Shown: piece after piece, positions 1 through 20,568 of the stretch
Numbering within the stretch: position 1 is the first letter of the stretch
How the letters are laid out: every line of letters starts with the position of its first letter
NCBI RefSeq assembly: GCF_047496725.1
Contig: NC_132982.1
Location: forward strand, 5,115,501-5,179,500
Reading direction: 5' to 3'
Source of the DNA: Anoplolepis gracilipes
Taxonomy: Eukaryota; Arthropoda; Insecta; Hymenoptera; Formicidae
Length of the DNA stretch: 64,000 nt
Made by a program: the position numbers and the translations under genes
Notes under the pieces: model-generated
Database searches by the model: none
What the model saw: only the letters and a program-made list of their open reading frames with translations
What the model was told of the DNA's origin: nothing

Positions 1-59
1 ACCATCTGTATCTTCCACATTTTCCACTTTTTAATAATTGATCTTCGTCTTTTTTATTC

Positions 60-445
60 CATCTGACTTTCTGTATCTTTCCTTGGGTTTTTTCGCCGCG
101 GAATGCATCAATGACAACGAGTGATGCAACATGTGCGAACGTGGCACCTACCTTCGCGATGATATACGTGAAGAACGCGGGTTCCTCGGGTAGCGAAACA
201 CACTGGACTCTCGGAAAAGCCAAAGCACCGGAGAGCAGCAGAAGACAACTATCGTCGGTCCCCTCCCTCACCCGGAACCGCCGAATTCGTTCTGCTCCCT
301 CGCCTCTTCCCTCATCGTGGTTATTTTCGAATATTCTCCCTCTCTTTCTTTATCTTTCTTTAATGTTCGCGGCATTCGGCGGATTTCCTGGCAATCGCGA
401 GAAAGCCTCGTCTGCGTTTTCCCGCACTTCGTTTCCGAAAAATCT
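60..445. other. GC-rich block with overlapping ORFs at the left edge
   Basis: This stretch is clearly richer in G+C and CpG than the next 800 bases. It carries an open frame on the plus strand (ATG at 111, stop at 468-470, 119 codons) and a shorter one on the minus strand. The plus frame ends in low-complexity TA-repeat codons and resembles no family I recognise. The composition is like the promoter and first-exon regions of the zinc-finger and SAM synthetase genes in this window, so it may be a promoter or terminal exon of a gene lying mostly outside. I do not assign a coding strand. Confidence 0.25.
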
Positions 446-470
446 CGTCGCAATTTATATATATATATAA

Positions 471-1338
471 TCTGAAAGATAGAAACACACCGATCATGTA
501 ATTGAGAGAGTGCAGAATTTATTTTTAGTAAAAGTATATCACAAGAAATCGGATATTACTTTTGTTTTTTTATTTCTTTACGCGAAACATTCAAAGCGAC
601 GCAATATAAAATCGCATGTAGATTGCGCGACGTTGAATTTTATCGGAATTCTTTAAAATAAATTTTGCAAAAGCAACCAATATATGTCAACAAAAATCTT
701 GAATTTTTTAGATTTGTTTCTTTCAAATATTCATATTCATGCGCATATATATTGTATTGTGTATTCTATTGCGTTCTCATAAAATACACGAGAAAATCAA
801 AGCTTGGCAGAGAAAGGTCAAGACGTAAATCATTTATGAACCATTTATGAGTACATATTTCGAAACTTTCGCAAGTATACATCAAAACATGAGAAATTCG
901 TGCCAATTTACATATTTTATGTTGTGTATTTTAAAAACTTTACCAACAAAATGCGACGAGCTTTTTCGGAAGAGAAGTACAAGAAAACAGATGTCTTACC
1001 CAGAGATTATCAAGAAATCCATCAAATTTCGCAAACATCATTGCAATTCTGCAAAGCAAAAGAAAAAAAAACTTGAAAATAGGTTGCATAACTCAAAATT
1101 ATCCATTATTGACAACTTCTTAAATTAATTAATATTGTATGCAAGCAAATATAAACCCTTTTCTTCATTCGTCTATATTTGTATATATACTTAATATTTT
1201 TTACGCATATTTAATTGTTTAGTACATATAAGAAGTCTTTGTTTAACAATTGATTCTTAATGATAGCATTCTTTATCCTGTGCAATTCAGCAAAGAAACA
1301 ATTGTCTATCCACATTCGATAAGTTGTACCCGCAATAT
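471..1338. other. AT-rich stretch, no gene seen
   Basis: The stretch is low in G+C. Frames here (for example 665-850 and 847-1128) are made of A/T-rich codons with no recognisable motif, as expected by chance at this composition. A minus-strand ATTAAA-type polyadenylation signal (TTTAAT on plus near 1210) could serve the small gene ending at 1339. Confidence 0.4.
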
Positions 1339-3288
1339 CTAGCGCACTTTGTCGAGAATTCTACGCCGTGAAATTGAAGATGCGCCAGCGTTCACAGCCG
1401 GTAAATCGTACGCTTTGTATAATCCATCTCGCTAATGCAAATAAAAATAAATCAAACTAAAATGTTTTGACGTTGTACTTTACCTTGTTTACAAAGTTTC
1501 CAGTTGTTTCGAGACAAAATGCGTTTTCACTTTATTAGAGAGTACTCCAGGCGTCTATTAAAATGGCTCCTATAAAAAAATATATATAAAATTATCAATC
1601 AGTATCATAATGATGCTGTCAGAGAATAATCTATATTTATGAGTAAACTAATATATCAATATAATTAAATAAAATTTAATTTGATTTTGACGTTAATTTA
1701 TAAGAATAATATAAATTGAGATCATAAATAAAAAAGTTTCCAAAATATTTCAAATCAAACCATATTACTTTTAAAAAATGTATTAAAAATATATAGTTAA
1801 AAAATATATTTCGATTACTATTAATATTAAAGATAAAGTATTTCTTAAAATTAAAGAAATATTTAAAGCCTGTAAAAATAGAGTATTTTTTCGTTAATTT
1901 GTTATTTATTGAAACATCTTTGTTTCAATATATTCAAAAATATTTTTATCGAAAGTTTTATTTCCGGAACAGATGTTTGCAAGGAGTGCTTCAAATCGAT
2001 AGTTTCCGTTTGAGAACGTTACTATCTCGGGAGCAAATCTCAATGACAAAGTTTAATGTAACTCTAACACCAATTGATACAAGAGTTTTTATAATTTCAC
2101 TATCACGTGTATCTCTAATATTCTTATTATTGCAATATTATTATAAATGGTATATATTACTTTACCTTTTGTGATAATATCGATTTACGTGAAAGCTGCT
2201 AATGAAATCATGGTATTTATTGTGACGTTATCGTTGTATTCACGTGACTTTGATTTCTGCATTACCGTCTTTGGAAAGAGATCAGCACCTGAAGCCGCGC
2301 AACCAGTCATGCTGTAATACATTCTTGTAGCCATCTGCACACCAATATAATTTTATAGAACGTTCGTATATTAATAAAACCGTATGTTAATTAGAAATAA
2401 AATTTTAACTGTCAGATATTCAAACGAATATTTTTAATATAAATATTCAATTATTGAAGTATATTTTATGAAACATTCTGATGCATTCTAATTTTATAAA
2501 CAATTTTTGAAAAATATGTCTAAAGCAAAAACGATTTAATTTCTTTTTCAAAGCACATTTTGCGAACATCTGTTTGAAAAATAGAGTTTCCAATAAAAGA
2601 TCTTTGAATGCATAGAGATATTTCAATATAGAAAACAATAAGACGAAAAGATGCTTTACATGTAAATTTATTATCTTCTCTCTTTTTCTCCTTATGTTCT
2701 TTTCTCTCTACTTTTAAATTTATAAAACTCTATTTTTCTGTAACTATAATCTACAATATTTACACGTTTGCTACAATAACAAAAATATTTTAATGAAGAG
2801 AGTAAAGAGTTGATTTAAAAAATCGACAGAAACAATGAATTTTTACAACAACTCGACTCAATAGCTCGATAACGAAGAAGACTTGAATCTGCGTATCGGT
2901 AATGAAATATTTCACGAGAGGGAAAGAGAGACTGGATTAAACTCCCTCGACGGTGTCCGTCGATATACCCATATTTTATATCGTGGAACGTATTAATTAT
3001 GCGTGTGACAAGTCTCTTATTTTCCGCGGGTACATCTTCGGATCTCTCGCATGCATTTCTTCTCGTCGACTCCGCTCTGAAAAGATAACGAAGGGAAGAA
3101 AGAAAAAAGGGTCGAAGAAATCTAACGTAAGGGCCGCTTACCAGGCCAGGAATTCCCGAAGTCGGCGTCGGATGAAGGGTGAGGTCGGCGAGGCTCGCAT
3201 TTCCCGCCGTTGGGAAGAATGGAAAATCAATAATCGCAATCGCCCTTACCGACACCCGCGCGCACGGCAACGACGCCATTTGCCCCAT
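1339..3288 (-). CDS. Tentative small three-exon gene, 66 aa, unknown function
   Basis: No single long frame exists here; the model rests on splice signals and phase. Exon 1 is 3288-3250 (MGQMASLPCARVS), followed by the donor GTAAGG. Exon 2 is 2334-2266 (starts MATRMYYSMTG, ends FPKT), between a TGCAG acceptor and a GTAATG donor. Exon 3 is 1431-1339 (starts RDGLYKAYDLPAV, ends ILDKVR, stop TAG), after a pyrimidine-rich tract and ATTAG. All three joints are phase 0, and the codons are more GC-rich than the surroundings. A further acceptor/donor pair bounds 1569-1484; including it would add EPF and a stop, so it may be an alternative exon. I see no known domain; the product would be small and basic at its C terminus. 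It sits head-to-head with the zinc-finger gene, implying a shared CpG-rich promoter. It could instead be a non-coding transcript. Confidence 0.4.
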
Positions 3289-3752
3289 TGCTCCCTCCTC
3301 TCCACGTCAGGATCTCATTGCCGTTCCAGCATCTCATCGCCGTCGCTCTCGTTCCGTTTCTCTCCCGCTCGCCGTCGCGCCGTCCTCGCGTCTCTCTTGA
3401 CGTCGCGCGCGCGTGCACGCAAACATGGCGCCTCCACCGACGTCGAGGACGCGCAGTGCTGCCAATTCGCCGGCAGCGCCGCCCTTGACGGACGACCGCC
3501 ATTATAGATTCCGTTGTGAGTGACCGAGTCTCGGCGTTGGCTGATCGCGAACTTCTTGCGGAAAACTCCGTCGCGTTTTCGACATTACGCTCCGTCGTGC
3601 ACTTGCCGCTAATTCGAAAAAGAAGATTCGAGATAAAGATAGAGATAGATAGAGAGGAGAGAGAGAAGATAGAGAGAGGAATTAGAAACAGATAAGACCG
3701 TCGAGAGGAGAGGAATCCGCACGGCTCACCCACGGCCGGAAAAGCGACAGCG
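3289..3752. promoter_or_regulatory. CpG-rich bidirectional promoter and 5' UTR region
   Basis: A strongly CpG-rich interval lies between the start codon of the tentative minus-strand gene (3288) and the zinc-finger ATG (3753). No TATA box is evident. A purine tract of GATAGA/GAGA type runs from about 3635 to 3680, just upstream of the zinc-finger ATG, and is probably in its 5' UTR. Several overlapping ORFs here are by-products of high G+C content. Confidence 0.5.
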
Positions 3753-5252
3753 ATGAAAACGTACAGCAGGAAAAAGGGCGACAGCCCGAGTAATGTCATC
3801 ATTCACGTGAACGAGCTGTGCCGACTGTGCTTAGCCAAGGAGGAGGAGATGGTGCCGATCTACGACGACGAGACCGTGCCGTTGCCATTGCGTATAAACG
3901 CCTGCATCAACATCGAGGTAGGCTGTCGCGCGCCAAATTCCTACGTCACATGTACTTTCGCGATCGCGATGATAATCAGCCGAGGCGGCTGATCGAAAAA
4001 TAGGAATCTAGTTTATCTCTCTCTCTGCGCGCACCGTACGGCGTCCTTTCGCATTATCTCCCTGCCCCTCCCGGCCCCTCTCGGCCCCTCTCCTCCGCCC
4101 CGCGTGTCCTTCGATGAGACAATATGCGCGCGTAAACACCGACCCAGGGTGGTGTAGAAATATATTCGCGTATACATATATATATATATATATGTATGTA
4201 CTCCATGAAAAGAGACGCAATACGTCGGTGAAAGGACGTTGCGCGAGGCAACTACCGGCTTTACAGAGTTATCGACGAGCTGTAGCGATAGGTACGTCTT
4301 TACAGGCACGCCGTCTCATTGCAGGAACCTAGACTGCGCCGGGGACTCGGCGTTCGTTTACCCTACGGATTTATAGAGATCTGTAATATTACGTATTACA
4401 CATTGGATATAACGGTGAATTCTTCTGCTCGACGTTGTAAACAGAATCGCCCCGCGATACCTTCGCGATGTAATAATTGCCAGCGACTTCTTTCAGAGAT
4501 GTCATTCATTGTTACGCGATTCCTCTATGAGTGAATAATTTCTTGACAGAATATAAAAAACGGACAGATGTCCGAAGAGCTTCCGCGTATACCGATATAA
4601 AATATTAAATATACCATAATTAGTCAAAATGTAGAATTCTAAATTTTTATGAATATTATATTAGGGTATTAACTAAAAATATTAATTTTACCTCTCTTTA
4701 TATTCTTTCTTTCTTTTATATTATTTAGTATTATATATTATTAGTACATATGTTGTATATATAAAAATAAAAATCAACACATTGATTTTTAAATGTAATA
4801 AATTGTTAATGTATAAATTAATATTTTATATATTATATATTTTAATTATAATTGAAAATTATATAACTCTTTAATATTAATCTTTTAGGTCTACGAACAG
4901 GATGGGCTTCCTAATATGATATGTCATCCATGCAAATATCAATTAGAAAAATCTTATCAATTCAGAAAAAAATGTCAGGCTGCAGATGCCAAACTCAGAA
5001 AACATATGAAGTTAATACAGCAATTGACTGGACAGGACGAAGAAGGCGAAAACCAGGATAGCAACAAGGATGATTCGAAGGAATCCACTACCGGCAAATC
5101 TAAACAAGTTAAACAGTTGTTAGCTGATTTAGTTTCGACTAAAGGTGACAGTAGTCAAGCAGATGGAGAACCAATCGAAGTAACAGAGGAGGAGCTTGTT
5201 GGTGGATACATCTTGGGTATGTAATTGAAAATAATTAGAATAATATTTAGTT

Positions 5253-5283
<31 letters not shown>

Positions 5284-6462
5284 AATATTATATACAAGGA
5301 ATGAATTCCGAGAATCCGGAAATGGAAGAAAATGTTTCGGAGGATCCAGAAAACATTACATTGGTACCCCCTGAAGAACGAACGGCCAAAGCACGATGCA
5401 CAATCAGAACAACGCGTATCAAGCAGGAACAGGAATCCGAGGACGAAGCGGAAGAGGTCCAGAGAGCGATCGCAAGTGCCGACCACAAAAATGTTTACAT
5501 GATGGAACTTACCAGCAACAGTTCCACTCAAGGAGAGTCATTGAAACTGCAACCTATGGGTGACACGATAGGTAAGAAACATAGATAAGAGACTAAGAAG
5601 ATAAGATAGATAAGAAATATTATGAGAATATATTATCGTAACAGAATAAGAATTAAATAATTAAGAAAATAGTATAATAACTATTAATTTAGAAAAAAAA
5701 TAAAATTATTATAAACATCAAATTTGTTGTATTGTGCAGTTGATGCAAATCCGGAATTGAAGGTGTTCAAATGCGATAAATGTCCGAAAGCGTTTACTCG
5801 AAGAATAATGCTAAAGAGTCATCAGTCTGTACACTCCACACAGAGAGGTTTCACATGTCAAGCATGTGAAAAATGGTTCCCGACAAGATCCGCGCTAGTG
5901 AGACATGAACGTACACATACAGGTTAGTATTGCTTTGCATTTATCGAGAACATTTTAATTCCTTTTTAGATAGATTTATATTCTTATGTTTTTCATCGAT
6001 ATACAGATAATCACATAATAGACAAATATATAAATATACATACCTATTAAAGTATAGAAGCAAATGTATGTGTTATTTCTATTTTTTGCAGGCGAGAAAC
6101 CATTTGGCTGCAACATCTGTCACCGCGCCTTCGCACAGAAGGAGATCCTATTCCGTCACTTGATGACACACTCTGGTCAGAAACCCTTCCAATGTCAGCA
6201 CTGCGAAAAAAGCTTCACACAGCGAGAGGCACTTAAAGTGCATATGCGTCGGCATCAGAAGCTGAATCCCAATGATATCCAGTTGCATCATTGTCAACTT
6301 TGTCCAAAGGCGTTTTGTCATGCATCAGGTCTTAGCAGACACTTGGTTACACATACGGGCAGAACGTACAAGTGTGTCGAATGCGAAAAGTCTTTCACTG
6401 ATAAGAGCTCGCTGCTCAGACATAGTCGTATCCATGCGCCCAAGAAAATCATAGCAAATTGA
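3753..6462 (+). CDS. ZAD-domain C2H2 zinc-finger protein, 439 aa, six fingers
   Basis: Five coding exons: 3753-3917, 4889-5216, 5299-5571, 5740-5922, 6092-6462. All junctions are GT/AG and the frame stays open. Residues 23-70 form a ZAD (zinc-finger-associated domain) with two cysteine pairs, CRLC at 23-26 and CHPC at 67-70; intron 1 splits the domain. An acidic, Ser/Lys-rich linker (about 95-255) follows. Six C2H2 fingers lie at about 265-287, 293-315, 321-343, 349-371, 382-404 and 409-431, each with the C-x2-C-x12-H-x3-H pattern; a TGEKP linker joins fingers 2 and 3, and SGQKP joins 3 and 4. In known ZAD proteins the N-terminal domain dimerises and the fingers bind DNA, so this is a probable nuclear sequence-specific regulator. 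The orthologue cannot be named from sequence alone. The 3' end is probably set by AATAAA at 6820. Confidence 0.94.
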
Positions 6463-6819
6463 GCAATGAAACTTTCGTTGTTCACTTTGTTATGATTTTC
6501 CTGGGATGTCTAGTGGATACAAAAATACTTCTTTAAAATTGATAACCAGAATTAGATTTACGATTAATATTGCATTAATAAGAGAAATCTCCAAAATAGA
6601 TTTGCAAAGAAGTTATGATTATTTCATTGCAATAGTTTAGTCACATAATTTTTATATGTGTAAGTATATTTTATAAATGTAATTATATTTTATAAATGTA
6701 ATTATAAATAATTACATTTTTTATCTTGGTCATCCTTGTATAATTGTTATGAGAAGCGATTTGAAGAGCAGAATTTTGTTTAAATAATTTTTTTATGTCC
6801 TTCAAGGAATATAAATACA

Positions 6820-6825
6820 AATAAA
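6820..6825 (+). terminator. Polyadenylation signal AATAAA of the zinc-finger gene
   Basis: A canonical AATAAA lies 358 bases past the stop codon at 6462, giving a 3' UTR of roughly 0.4 kb. It sits just before a long foldback sequence starting near 6849. Confidence 0.55.
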
Positions 6826-6848
6826 GCATGTGAAATTTAATACTTATC

Positions 6849-7084
6849 AAATTTGATCATCCACACTACACTGCACTGATGCATACTGAAAACTGTTATA
6901 TACGAAGTTATTTTAATAGGCATAATATAAACATCTTGACGAATTTGAAATATCCAATATTATTATCATTATTTATCAATATATGTGTTGCTTCATCGTC
7001 AAAGTGCTTATATTATGTCCTTGTGCTTAATATATAGCAGTATTCAGTATGCACTGGTATAGTGTAATGCAGATGATTAAATTT
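6849..7084. repeat. Foldback element with ~95-100-bp imperfect inverted arms
   Basis: The left arm (about 6849-6948) and right arm (about 6991-7084) are reverse complements at roughly three quarters of positions by eye. Matching blocks include CAGTATGCA/TGCATACTG and CATAATATAA/TTATATTATG. The loop is about 40 bases. No ORF is present. This is the structure of a small MITE-like foldback element or a transcribed hairpin RNA. It resembles the element at 10156-10362. Confidence 0.7.
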
Positions 7085-8503
7085 GCTATGCGACTTTTCA
7101 AGAGAATACAAGAAGTTTCAAATATCAAGAAATGTTAAATGTAATGTCGAATAAAAATATGAACACAAGAGCTTACGTACTCAATATTTTAATTACTCGA
7201 CTCATTTTTTGCAACATATACAAGGGTGATTGAAATAAACCTGATTAATTTTAAGTTCCGACATTCATTCAAATGATATAATTTTGCTTTTACAGGATTG
7301 GATTTGTACATGCATATATTAAATATAGAGATTTAATATAAGTAGAGCTTTGTCCAATCTTTACTTTAGATTCCTGCATGCTAAGATAAATAACAAATTT
7401 TCTTCCTTTGCGCATGCGCATTTGTACGTTTCTTTCGGCGATTAAAACATGCGCGAGGGAAGAAAATGTGCCCTCTTTACTTGACTTATCTTGATCTGCA
7501 GTAAGATAAACAATGCTTTACTTATATCTAATATATTTACAGATCCATACAATCGATTATATTTTAAGTACATGCAAAATAAATTTGGAATTATTAAATA
7601 ATTGCAACATATTAAAAATAACATTACAGTCGAGTATAGCACATTTAGCATTTTTAGTACACTATTAAGCACATTAATATATAATTTAGTTTTTTACTTA
7701 AGGCAGCAATATATAATATGATTATAATCTTGTATCTCATTTATTACATTCTTATAATTATAATTTTTATATGCATATAAGTTTACCTGTACGACTTTTA
7801 ATGTTTATGACAATTCATAATTGATGTATATAGTTTTAAATATAAGGAGATACATATATCATTGGAATTTATTTTTCTATTGTATCACTTCATATAAATC
7901 ACTTTATATTACATCTATCTTTTCTTAAATTTCATTATATTTTGTGCTAAAAAATACATTTATGAATATTATAGAATTCTGTATAAATAGAAAGAGGAAG
8001 AAAAATGGCTATATATGTATATAGACACACATTCTTAATTATAAAAGAAAATTACTTGCGATTTAGAAGGAGAAATTTTACACATTACATGTGTATGAAA
8101 ATGAGTTCCACTAATGAGGATATGTCATATGTTTTATTTTAATTCGTTTTACTGGGTGGTATGTGTATCTATATTATTTTACATTTTAAAAAAAAGTATT
8201 GCCACAATGTAACAAAATGCCGGACCGGATGTAATACGAAGACTAATTTCATTACGGAGATTATATATATTTTACACTTTTCTTGTAATTTTTTATACAT
8301 TTCGTTATGTCATTAAATACTGGAGAGCGACACAATACGTGCAAATGCATATAAAAATTGCTCGCTACGTTCGCGAAATATACAATATATAGCCAATCGT
8401 ATGTTGTGCAACAGAGCTCATATTGGAAAAAAGTTTACAGAAAATGCAATATTGGTCCGTTAGATGCAATTTATACGCCACTGGGAAGATCGAGGAGGCA
8501 AAT

Positions 8504-8542
<39 letters not shown>

Positions 8543-10155
8543 GAGAGAGAGAATATAAAAAATGACAGTAAATGTTTTTTTTATTAAAAAATCCGTTTTA
8601 TTACGTGTCTTTCTTTTATACGATTTTTGTGCACTATTACATACATATATTGCCGATATAATTTATGTCGCAAATCGCACACATTAATTCTGACAAACAT
8701 TAAATCTTTTTATACAATTTCTCTATATTTGTTTCCCATTAAAATTTTCGACAAGTCAGACAAATTTTGTCGGTACCAAAAACAATTAAAAATTCTACAT
8801 TTTCGAGCTCCGTCACACGACCTATGCTGAATTTCTACTAGGATTGGATTTTTTTTTAATATCTGCTACTATTGTTCTACTTAGTTAAAACTGAATAGCA
8901 AAGAGGGAAATGACCACATTTCATGAAGCAAACACGTTCGTGCTATACCATATATTCGCGCGCACTATATATAAATCGGCGAAATCTAATTTCTCAATAA
9001 CAAAATTGATTAATTAGACTAATTTGATGATCTTTAAATATATATCCTAAAGTGTTTTAACAATGGCTTTTTCTCACCGGTAATGTATTGATCGGTCCGA
9101 TAATATTATGTCGCAATTATATTCCGTGAAACTCTCGAACATAACTCCCGAACACAAGCGTCATTTCCTGCTTTGCTACGTACACATATGTCAAAGACAC
9201 GTCCTTGTTATCAATTTATATCTTCTGACATTTTCTCGCCTCAACGATTGTAATAATTCTAATGAAGATACGTACACAAAAGATCGATCATATATAATTC
9301 ATATAGTGCTAAACGCTAAAATGAAATAAAAAAACGCAAACTTACCGATATTTGCGGTTTATATTTTTCATGCATTTAGAAATTAAATATGATCATATCG
9401 GAACGTCGAACTTTCATGTACGTTTGAGTAACTACTAGTATCGTGCTAGAAATCTACGGAATTGTAGTTTCATATTTTTTTAATCTGAAAATTCGTATCG
9501 ATGTAGCGCCTGTTTATACATTTTTTTAGATGGGAAATTATCACTTGCTCGCTATAATAGTTATTTTTTTTTGTTTCCATAGCGTGCACCAGCGATAAAA
9601 CCATAATCTGGTAGCCAGACTGAATTATCTAATTGAACGTTAAAGAAAGAAGTTTTCACATTAGGACATCAACATGGCTTACAACAATATGGGAGGCTCC
9701 GTAACAGATTCGGTTTACCCCTTTCCCCGCGCGAATGCGTTTATTGTACCTAAATGGTTATTTAACCGCGTTATTGAGAGGCATTATCACCCGAAGAACC
9801 AATTCCGCGAAAAGTGAAGGAAGAAATGACTGTCCATATCCGTGTATCGGATTATGAACGAGAGATTTGTACTATATGTCTATCGTTATAATAATATATG
9901 TATACAATAGCCCGGTATACTCTCCACGGCACGAAAAAAAGAGCTAGAAAAAGAATCTTTCCCCCTTCCCCTTCAGTCCTTGCTACTAACATATTGGCAT
10001 TGAGAAATCGGTGGACTCTGTGATAATTGCGGCATAGAGATCGAAAAAACCTCCGAAAAAGGTCTCGGGCGATATTTTTGTCATTTGAAATAACACGGTT
10101 ACTGAGAAAGAGAGAAAGATAGAGGAAAAGATAGAGAAACAGAGACGTATGTCTA
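7085..10155. other. Intergenic region, no gene recognised
   Basis: AT-rich sequence between the convergent 3' ends of the zinc-finger and SAM synthetase genes. A (GA)n microsatellite lies near 8507-8552. TTTATT on plus at 9740-9745 is a minus-strand AATAAA that could end the SAM synthetase mRNA. The minus-strand frame at 10223-9852 is low-complexity (Leu/Phe/Tyr-rich) and has no domain I recognise. Confidence 0.4.
8507..8552. repeat. (GA)n microsatellite
   Basis: An almost pure GA run of about 45 bases with one C interruption. Confidence 0.95.
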
Positions 10156-10362
10156 ATAGCAAATTCGGTTGAACTGCAGCAATGCACTAGTGTGCACTGG
10201 TATACATAAAGGTTATCGTACAAATTTTACATTGGAATAAGTAATTAAAAAAGTAAAATAATACTATTATATTTATCTTAATATTTTTGATTACTTATAT
10301 TTTAATATGTGTACAATAGCCTTTAATGTGCACGAGTGCACCTAGTGCATTTAACCGAATTC
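10156..10362. repeat. Foldback element with ~90-bp inverted arms
   Basis: The left end (AATTCGGTTGAACTGCAG, from about 10163) is mirrored by the right end (TGCATTTAACCGAATT, to about 10362). Inner blocks AAAGGTTATCGTAC and GTACAATAGCCTTT also pair. Both arms carry GTGCAC/CACTAGTG motifs. The total length of about 205 bases with no ORF fits a MITE. It lies just past the SAM synthetase stop codon (10413), on the 3'-UTR side. Confidence 0.65.
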
Positions 10363-10412
10363 CCTATAATTAATCGAAAAACGTTGAAGCCAACTTAAAA
10401 CCTACTCTCTCA

Positions 10413-18098
<7,686 letters not shown>

Positions 18099-18574
18099 TT
18101 TCCTGCGTTTCGGGGTTGTCGCCGTCGTTGTCGTCGTCGCGTCGTAGCCGATCCTCGCCACTCGACAGAGAGCAGGTTAGGAGAGAGAAAGAGAGACAGA
18201 GAATCCTCGCGTAGAGACCGCCGCACCGTTTGGAGCTTCTTTGTCGTTTAGCCGCTTGTCTACTGCTATCGAGTTCCCTCCACGTGCCTCCCTGTCGCCG
18301 TACAGCGTTTTACACGGCCGTGCTGTGTCCTGCAGAATTATCGTTGTTCTCGAAAACCGTGTATACGAACGGCTTCTTTGCAACTTGCGCTTTATGCGAG
18401 ACCGAGACGAGAATTCTCTATATTTCAGAGGAGACACGAGCGAACGACGGCGTGTGCGAGATGGAGAGCGGGATCGGGTCGTGAGAACAGGCTCTACACA
18501 AGCACACGGCACACCGCGTAATGATCGGGAACGAGCGAACGGACGAACACGCCGCGGCGCGTAGCGGGAAGTGA

Positions 18575-18610
18575 AAGAGACTCCCCGCGCGTTGACGTCC
18601 GCTATTTATA
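18575..18610 (-). promoter_or_regulatory. TATA-type core promoter of SAM synthetase
   Basis: TATAAATA on the minus strand (plus 18610-18603) sits in a CpG-rich region about 0.5 kb upstream of the start codon. Transcription would start near 18575, where the sequence is pyrimidine-rich (TCTCTTTCACTTCC). The predicted 5' UTR is therefore about 475 bases and GC-rich, with no splice signal that I needed to invoke. Confidence 0.55.
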
Positions 18611-20525
18611 ATCTCGGCGCTCCTGCCTGCGCAATCAGCCGGTCTCGCAGTCACGTGACAGGCCTGTCAAGTTGGCGCGGAATTTGAATCGCTTCGAGGA
18701 ACTTTGCGCGAACCGAAGATCCGCGTGGCTCTCGTGTCGTCGCCCGGCCTCGTGGCTGCTTCGCTTCCTCGTCCACGTGCTCGAAGTTTGTTCTGTGAAA
18801 GATACAACTGTGTTTTAGACTAACGAAAGTATGCTTCGTGCGAGATTATAATAATTCAATCGGCTTGTATCGCGAACAGACTTTCTCGAAATAATTTCCG
18901 TGCTGCTAAACTAATCTAAACTACTTATCGTTTCGTTTGAGAATTGATTGACGTGATACTGTTTATTTAAATCAACATACACATGTGTGTTTTTCTTATT
19001 TTACTTTTTCATTTTGCATATGCAATCACATATTAAAATAAGTATTCCAAGTACGAATATTTAGTGATATATTACATGTTTATATGTATAATACACATAT
19101 TGATTAGGATTCTAAATACAAATATTCGATATTGCATTACATAATTATATAATATTATAAATAAATATGCGAAATTGTATCACCCGCATTGCAAAAAAAT
19201 AATGTGGAATTTATATATGGAGATTTGCAAATATAATTTGCGGAATTATAGTTTATTAATTGTAATTGTTTCTTCGAGAGATAAAGAGAGCAAAAATTCA
19301 CGGATATTATTCTTTATTAAGCTTGTGTTTTTTTTAGTAATAATGAGATTATTGCACATAAAGTATGCAGTAAACACTTGTATGACGTATGTGATACAGT
19401 TATGCATTACATCACATTAATTATTTTTACATTTATATGGAAAGAAATCATGCGTTTTGTGGTAAACATTCTATACGATAACATTTGGCAATATCGTAAT
19501 TTGTCAATAATATTATTCATAATACTTGTGAACATTACTCATTGCAATTTTTAGTAATGCTGAGTTATTAAATACCAATTAGAGTTAAGTTGAAATCATG
19601 CGCAGAAATATAATTCCTGATGTACACGAGGTCTATATCTTTATAGTTAAAATTTAGATCGAATAACATTTTGTATCTATAACAAAAAAAAAAAAAAAAA
19701 AAAAAAAATGAAAATTTCAACGAATAAAATTTCAAGAATCCCAACAAATAACAAATAATGTGTAAAAATCTAGTATTTTTGCTGTAAAACTGTTGTGTCA
19801 CCTATTATCCGATATGATAATTGGTTAATTTAAATTTTAATAACTCTAATTTATAATTAATTCGGTAAACAGAACAGATTGAAGATAATTCTGTTCTTTG
19901 CTGATTTAATTTAGATAAATTAAATTGTAATGCAAACTCTTGATCGTTAGAAATTTAAAATTTTTCAAAACCGAGATTAAAGATATCTAATGATAGCCCT
20001 AAGGTTACACGATGATAAATTTGTAACTTATCATAGTGCATTAATGTTAATGCTGGATTATCAATGTGACACTATAATCTTCAGGACGAATATATCATTT
20101 ACAATTTGCTCAATCATACATTACATTTGGAGCTTTTAACATTGCATCATGCCGAGCGATCTGTGTGAATTATTAAACAAAAGAAAGAGTCCATATCTCT
20201 CCATATCGTCTTTCGCTTTCAACACAAAGTATAATCGTTTGAACCAGAATGTTATTTCACTCATGTATAATTTTATCGCGACTTGATAATAAGACACATT
20301 TAGCATATAGATCATGTTTAACATTCAAGATGAGAATATGAATAAAGACATCAGTGAATCCGGTTTCGATTCTTACCGATAACACCAGCCAAGTGCTAAT
20401 TCAGCGTTTTATTCTTGCGTGCTGTAATTTTCGCTACATAAATGATCAGGCCGAATTTCGATTGTATTTTTCTGCCAGAAATCTGAGTTGTGCAAGATAA
20501 ACTCAAATCACAAAAACTTGAATAC

Positions 20526-20528
<3 letters not shown>

Positions 20529-20567
<39 letters not shown>
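20529..20567. repeat. (GA)n microsatellite
   Basis: A pure GA run of about 38 bases. Confidence 0.95.

Positions 20568-20568
<1 letters not shown>

Noticed and set aside
2815..3507. Several long overlapping ORFs on both strands in the CpG-rich promoter
   Set aside because: High G+C lowers stop frequency in all frames; only the short minus exon 3288-3250 has a supporting splice donor.
9852..10223. 123-codon minus-strand frame
   Set aside because: It contains low-complexity Leu/Phe/Tyr runs, has no family motif, and overlaps a foldback element.
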